Below, in pieces: positions 60,330-64,000 of a stretch of 64,000 bases of DNA. How positions within the stretch are numbered: the stretch's first letter is position 1; each line of letters starts with the position of its first letter. The position numbers and the translations under genes were made by a program. Source of the stretch: Dermacentor variabilis (taxonomy: Eukaryota; Arthropoda; Arachnida; Ixodida; Ixodidae); contig NC_134569.1 in NCBI RefSeq assembly GCF_050947875.1, positions 34,020,777 through 34,084,776 of the forward strand, given 5' to 3'. The notes below the pieces were generated by a model. The model was not told the origin of the DNA. It did no database searches and was given only the letters and a program-made list of their open reading frames with translations.

Positions 60330-62045
60330 TCATCGCACTCTCTTCCTGACTGCCGAGAGCCCTCCTGGGATAACGACGTCTTCAGAGGTCCTGTGCGAAA
60401 CACCGTTGTTTTGCAGGCTGTCGGCCATCGCTTTTCTTTCTGTGTCGAACTGCAGGCATAGCCAAACGAAATGTTCGATGTCGTCGATATCACACAGAAC
60501 GCAAAGAGCGGGAAAACGCATCGTTCGGTCTTGAATAACCAAAAGAAATATTTTTGCCGCAAGTTAAAACACACAGAAAAGGAAGACACACAGAAGACAA
60601 CACGGGCGGCACTTCCAACTGATTTAGTTTGGCACGTGACCCATGAATATATATACACATACACTCATGCACAGGCCGTTCCCCAACCTACGTTATCCAG
60701 CCGTCAAACAATGTCGTTTACGATTCATAGAGCAAGAAAGATGTATCTCTAATGGCAACTGTGTTGTCTTCTATGTGTCGTCCTCTTGTGTTTTACCTTG
60801 CGGCAAAAAACATGTATTTTTGCAAGCACCAACTAGGCCACCAAGCAGTTCGGTTGAATAACCAAGCAGGGGTGTACGCGGAGTCGGTTTTGATGCGATA
60901 CAACAGCGCTGCTTCTTCGCGAGTAAATCCACTGGCTTGGCGTGAAATCTGGTGGATCGCCCTCAAGTAAATGCAGATTGCATCCTTAGGGCTCTGAAAA
61001 ATGTTTGGTGCTCTTACTTTTGAGCCACATGTCAGTGCTAGGCGTGCAAGAGCGTGAGCTTTTTCATTTCCTACAATTCCTACGTGCATTGAGATCCACT
61101 GAAATTTTACGTTAAATCCCTTATTCATTAGAACTTTAATCAGCGCCAAAGATTGACTTGTAAACTTCTGTCGAGGTAGGCCACGGTGTAAGCGTTGTCA
61201 CGATGAATTTGAGTCTGTCATTACCACGACGTCACGTGGGAAATAGGCACGTAGTTTTTGCAAGGCCGCGGCAATTGCGGCTCATTCTAATGTTGTAGAC
61301 GAAATTGCGCGATGCAAGTGGCCAGACTATGACACGCCAAGGGAGGGTATGCAGTATGCCGCTGTGCAGCTGTCTTTTTGTGCACACACCGACATGTCTG
61401 TGTACACTTGTAGGTGGCTTTGAAATGCTGTGCTCAAGTGGTCTAGCAAAAGAAAGTTTGCTTCGGCAGTTGAAATGGTGCGTTTCGCCGGTGGGTGGGG
61501 TTCGGTGAGGCTGCAGGTAACGTCCGAGAAAGACCATGGCGGGTCGAGGCGACTCCGTTTTGGCCATTCCAATCCTAAACATCAAAAGGTGTTCAGCGCC
61601 ACATGGAAATGGCAGCGAGTTCTTTCTCCTAGCCGCCGGAGAAGCGCCGCGCCTGCAGAGGACTCGCCGAGCATAACTAGCTGCGTCAGAAAGGCCTGAA
61701 ATGCCAAAAGGCAGAGTGAAAAAACTCCGCTTTACCACTAAGCTTCTTGTTTGAAGCCGCCTGGGGAACTCCTATCGCCAAGCGAAGTCCCTTTCTGTGC
61801 ACTGCCTGCAAGCGCTCTAATAGATTCAGGGATGGTGATATCAGCGGCAGCTGATAGACAATGCGGCTTGTTATCAGTGCAGCGTTCATTTCATGCACGG
61901 ACATAGAATTGTTTCCCCAACGTGCACCTGACATGTGACGAAGTGCGTTGACTTTTTGCACTGATGTAGCCACAACACTTTCAATTGCGCGTCGCCATAG
62001 TAGCTTGCTGTTGATTGACACCCAGGAATCAAACACTAGTTGCAC
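60330..62045 (-). pseudogene. LINE connecting region, RNase H and Cys/His tail
   Basis: The frame 62045-61686 is the region between RT and RNase H (HEMNAALITSRIVYQLPLIS, LERLQAVHRKGLRLAIGVPQ). RNase H motifs: HLQVYTDMSV (about 61385-61415), TLE followed by a stop then AAIAAALQKLRAYFP (about 61250-61300), DVVVMTDSNSS (about 61205-61240), NVKFQWISMHVGIVGNEKAH (61055-61115), where His replaces the usual Asp of NExAD. The tail continues to PAWLFN, is cut by the insertion, and resumes with CVLCDIDDIEHFVWLC (about 60440-60490). At least four stops or frame changes. Confidence 0.75.
60543..60847. mobile_element. PLE-derived insertion with two inverted ends
   Basis: Minus-strand part: GGAAGTGCCGCCCGTGTTGT, CTTCCTTTTCTGTGTG and TTTTAACTTGCGGCAAAAAT (60546-60625). 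Plus-strand part: GGCAACTGTGTTGTCTTCTA, GTCCTCTTGTG and TTTTACCTTGCGGCAAAAAA (60752-60810), then ACCAACTAGGCC. So the same PLE-type 3' end is present twice, facing outwards. GTTCGGTCTTGAATAACCAA (60523-60542) returns as GTTCGGTTGAATAACCAA (60848-60865), the duplicated LINE target. No protein is encoded. Confidence 0.7.
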
Positions 62046-62860
62046 GATGAATTAAATGGCCACTAATATTCGGCGTCAGGCGTGTTGAATTTCGCCTCAC
62101 TTTCGGCAAAAGCATGGCGGCAGATTTTTCCGCTGGTAAAGGTAGGCCAAAGCGTCGATAAGTGGCTTTCAATGATAGAGATTGCGCCTTGGGCTATGCG
62201 GGCCAACGTTTGTGGTGGTACTCCGAGATCCGAACGCAGATGTCATCCGCGTAGATGGACATTTTAACTGCCGTGCAACCTGCCTTCAGTGCGTCTGGAA
62301 GGCTGGCCATGGCAACGTTAAAATGTAACGGAGATAGGACACCTCCTTGTGGCACGCTGAAGGAAATGCGTCGCTTTTCGGTCATTATATTTCCGAGATT
62401 AACCTGGAGACATCGATTTCTAAGAAATTCATGGCTGAATCGAAGAGCATTCCTCGAGGCATCCATGGCTTGGAGTCCGTTGATGATGCATGTATGAAGC
62501 ACAGAGTCGTGGGCTTCATCAATGGCGAGTGCCGAAAGACAGTCGACACGATTGTAGTCAATGTGGCTTAGTAAGTCCGAGACAGTGTCCTGGGCACTAA
62601 ACCGAGGACGAAATCTGGCCATGCATGAGGGTAGCCTACTTCCTTGCTCAAGATATCAAGTTAACCTCGTACACATTAGTATTTCCATCAACGTTGATAC
62701 GCATCATGTTAGCGATACTGGTCGATATGAGGCAAGGTTCGCAGGATCCTTTTCGGACTTCAGAACTTTCACCACCCATGCTATCTTCCAAATAACCCAT
62801 ATAACCCCTAATCACTCCTTATCAATTCATTGACTTCTTATCTGTCTGTGCTGTGCGACC
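62000..62860 (-). pseudogene. LINE reverse transcriptase domain
   Basis: Entry motif WVVKVLKSEKDPANLASYRP (about 62730-62790), two stops in the next 40 codons, then the open frame 62622-62194: MARFRPRFSAQDTVSDLLSH, EKRRISFSVPQGGVLSPLHF (RT motif with QGGVLSP), NVAMASLPDALK and KMSIYADDICV with the YADD palm motif at 62242-62253. After a stop the segment QSLSLKATYRRFGLPLPAEK follows in the shifted frame. The catalytic Asp pair is present; the Asp of the first palm motif sits in LALAIDEAHDSV-like sequence. Function is lost through stops. Confidence 0.8.
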
Positions 62861-63160
62861 TGAAGCGCATAAGCACTCAGGGGTTGATGACACTTCGATA
62901 GGCGAAGGAACGTCCCAACCGAAGGCACATCCCGCTCCCACCGAAACGCATCGGGAATGTGGCGCGTTTGGCATTAAATTTTTGTAAAATAGAAATTTAC
63001 TTTATGTCTACAATGATCCAAGTCGAGTCCACATATAGTCCTAGAGATGCATTTTATTCCATTACCGCCAAATCTTTCAACAAAGCCTTCATAGAATCTG
63101 TTTTGTACTGCCGGTACAACACACTCAAATGGTTTATATATATTCACTTTCTGCAAGCTT

Positions 63161-63345
63161 GGCCGTTTAGCTCAGTGTGTAAGACACTCGGCTTCTGAGC
63201 TTAGGCATGCAGGTTCCAAATTCAACACCACCACCGTTTTTCCTCTCGAATTTATCATGTTTTATGCGTTATTTTCGTTATAGCGATTCGACTTGCGGGA
63301 CGGACGGACGGATGGACAAGTTTCCTCGTTGGGTAGGCATAGAAA
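63161..63345 (+). mobile_element. tRNA-derived SINE of a second family
   Basis: The head GGCCGTTTAGCTCAGTGTGT (A box) and GCAGGTTCCAAATTCAACAC (B box) have tRNA spacing. The body differs from the SINE at 46591: it runs through GATTCGACTTGCGGGACGGA, a GGAC repeat and CAAGTTTCCTCGTTGGGTAG to about 63345. The B box is imperfect, so this is an old copy rather than a working tRNA gene. Confidence 0.6.
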
Positions 63346-64000
63346 TTCTTACGCGTTTAGAAGTATAAATTCTTGGAGCACTCGTGCATTCAGTTCAGTT
63401 GTTCTGGTTATTGTTGCGGCAGAACAATTATTTTCACAGGTTCAGTGTTTTTGACAAGACAATCTTTAAAAAAAACGTCTTGCCGCCCATCCCCAACTCT
63501 GCCCCTGTAAAGCGTGCTCTGCTTTTGTTAATTGTGTACAGAGGCAGAACTTCTTTACAAAGGGACAAAATAAATTTTTCGGGGAAGGAGAGATGGGCGT
63601 TAACCAGGGACCACTTTCCAAACGTCCTCATGATTATCATCAGTAGGGTCTCAAAGCTTAAAACATAAATAATATACAGGAAAATAAAGGCAAGAGAATG
63701 CCTCCTTTTCGGGCATAAAGCTCGGCATTGTTGCGCGCTGTAAATCAACAGGAATGAGGAGGACATACAAAAAATATAAGGTCTAACAAAGGACGACTTT
63801 CCTCCATCCGAGCGGCTTGGTATTGTTCTCCTACCTTACCATATTTCCCACTACACCAATTATGTTCTCTTTGAGCTTTCTGTGCCATCGACGACTGGTC
63901 ACAGTCTAAGAATTTTTCTTTCAGAAAATGTTCCACGAGAGCCCACTTGAGTTAGCGCGGTTTGTAAACAGATGCACTGGAGGTCACGTTGAAGGCAAGA
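63346..64000. other. no gene recognised
   Basis: AT-rich flank with short ORFs on both strands. A weak GGGCGTTAACCAGGG near 63594-63608 recalls the LINE tail but lacks its partner motif. Confidence 0.35.

Larger units (their letters stand above)
60180..62860 (-). mobile_element. I-group LINE, 5'-truncated, RT to RNase H
   Basis: The longest copy of this LINE group here. On the minus strand the order is RT (62860-62000), connecting region (62045-61700), RNase H (61600-60960) and Cys/His tail (to about 60330). The endonuclease and ORF1 are missing at the 5' side. A 305-bp insertion (60543-60847) splits the C-terminal tail. Stops and frame changes run through all parts. A tail of ATAAGG words follows at 59985-60180. 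Confidence 0.8.

Noticed and set aside
63575..63610. Sixth copy of the LINE tail
   Set aside because: Only GTTAACCAGG is shared; the partner motif GTAGCAAACCGG is missing.

Overview
The window looks like nuclear DNA of an ixodid (hard) tick. This is inferred from the repeat families: many RNase H-bearing LINE fragments of the I/R1 group that share one 3' tail (the motif GGTTAACCTCC beside GGTTTGCTACCCT in reverse), a tRNA-derived SINE with the body typical of tick SINEs, a GIY-YIG Penelope-like element, an RTE LINE and a gypsy-type solo LTR. There is no bacterial gene organisation: no operons, no ribosome binding sites, no long intact ORF. No complete host gene could be supported. The best candidate for a host coding exon is a 129-bp cysteine-rich one at 58650-58778.

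Layout. 1-2370: non-repetitive, no gene seen. 2372-4988: a detached LINE tail, then a broken Penelope-like element (RT plus GIY-YIG) on the + strand with a 32-bp tandem duplication behind its tail. 5097-5915: a palindrome-rich inverted-repeat element, directly followed by a minus-strand LINE RNase H fragment (5930-6800). 8529-10830: an inverted pair of a short dispersed repeat with a 142-bp tandem duplication, another minus-strand LINE end, a CR1-like LINE end with an AAAT tail, and an exact 60-bp duplication. 10831-19182: mostly unassigned. 19183-20300: a 13-bp tandem repeat, a fold-back element and a LINE end. 25300-26672: a TATA box with a 95-bp duplication, then an unusual array of dyad motifs (TTCTGTCGCGAC / GTCGCAACAGAA). 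27115-28040: RNase H-LINE end. 31830-34880: a patchwork of LINE RNase H, a PLE tail, a solo LTR and LINE RT. 35357-38720: a SINE and then a full-length but dead RTE retrotransposon with an 11-bp target-site duplication. 40410-42444: LINE tails, an (ATT)n tract and an inverted-repeat MITE. 46027-46839: two tRNA-derived SINEs, one with a 12-bp target-site duplication. 49905-50110: a PLE-like remnant. 53270-53600: the only + strand LINE end that still has coding sequence. 60180-62860: a long minus-strand I-group LINE copy (RT to RNase H) interrupted by a small insertion made of two inverted PLE ends with an 18-20-bp target duplication. 63161-63340: a third type of tRNA-derived SINE.

None of these elements can make a functional protein as it stands: each coding region has several stops or frame changes. 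The window reads as an old, layered insertion graveyard, with nested insertions giving relative ages (the PLE insertion is younger than the LINE at 60180-62860). Nine of eleven recognised I/R1-group LINE pieces lie on the minus strand.
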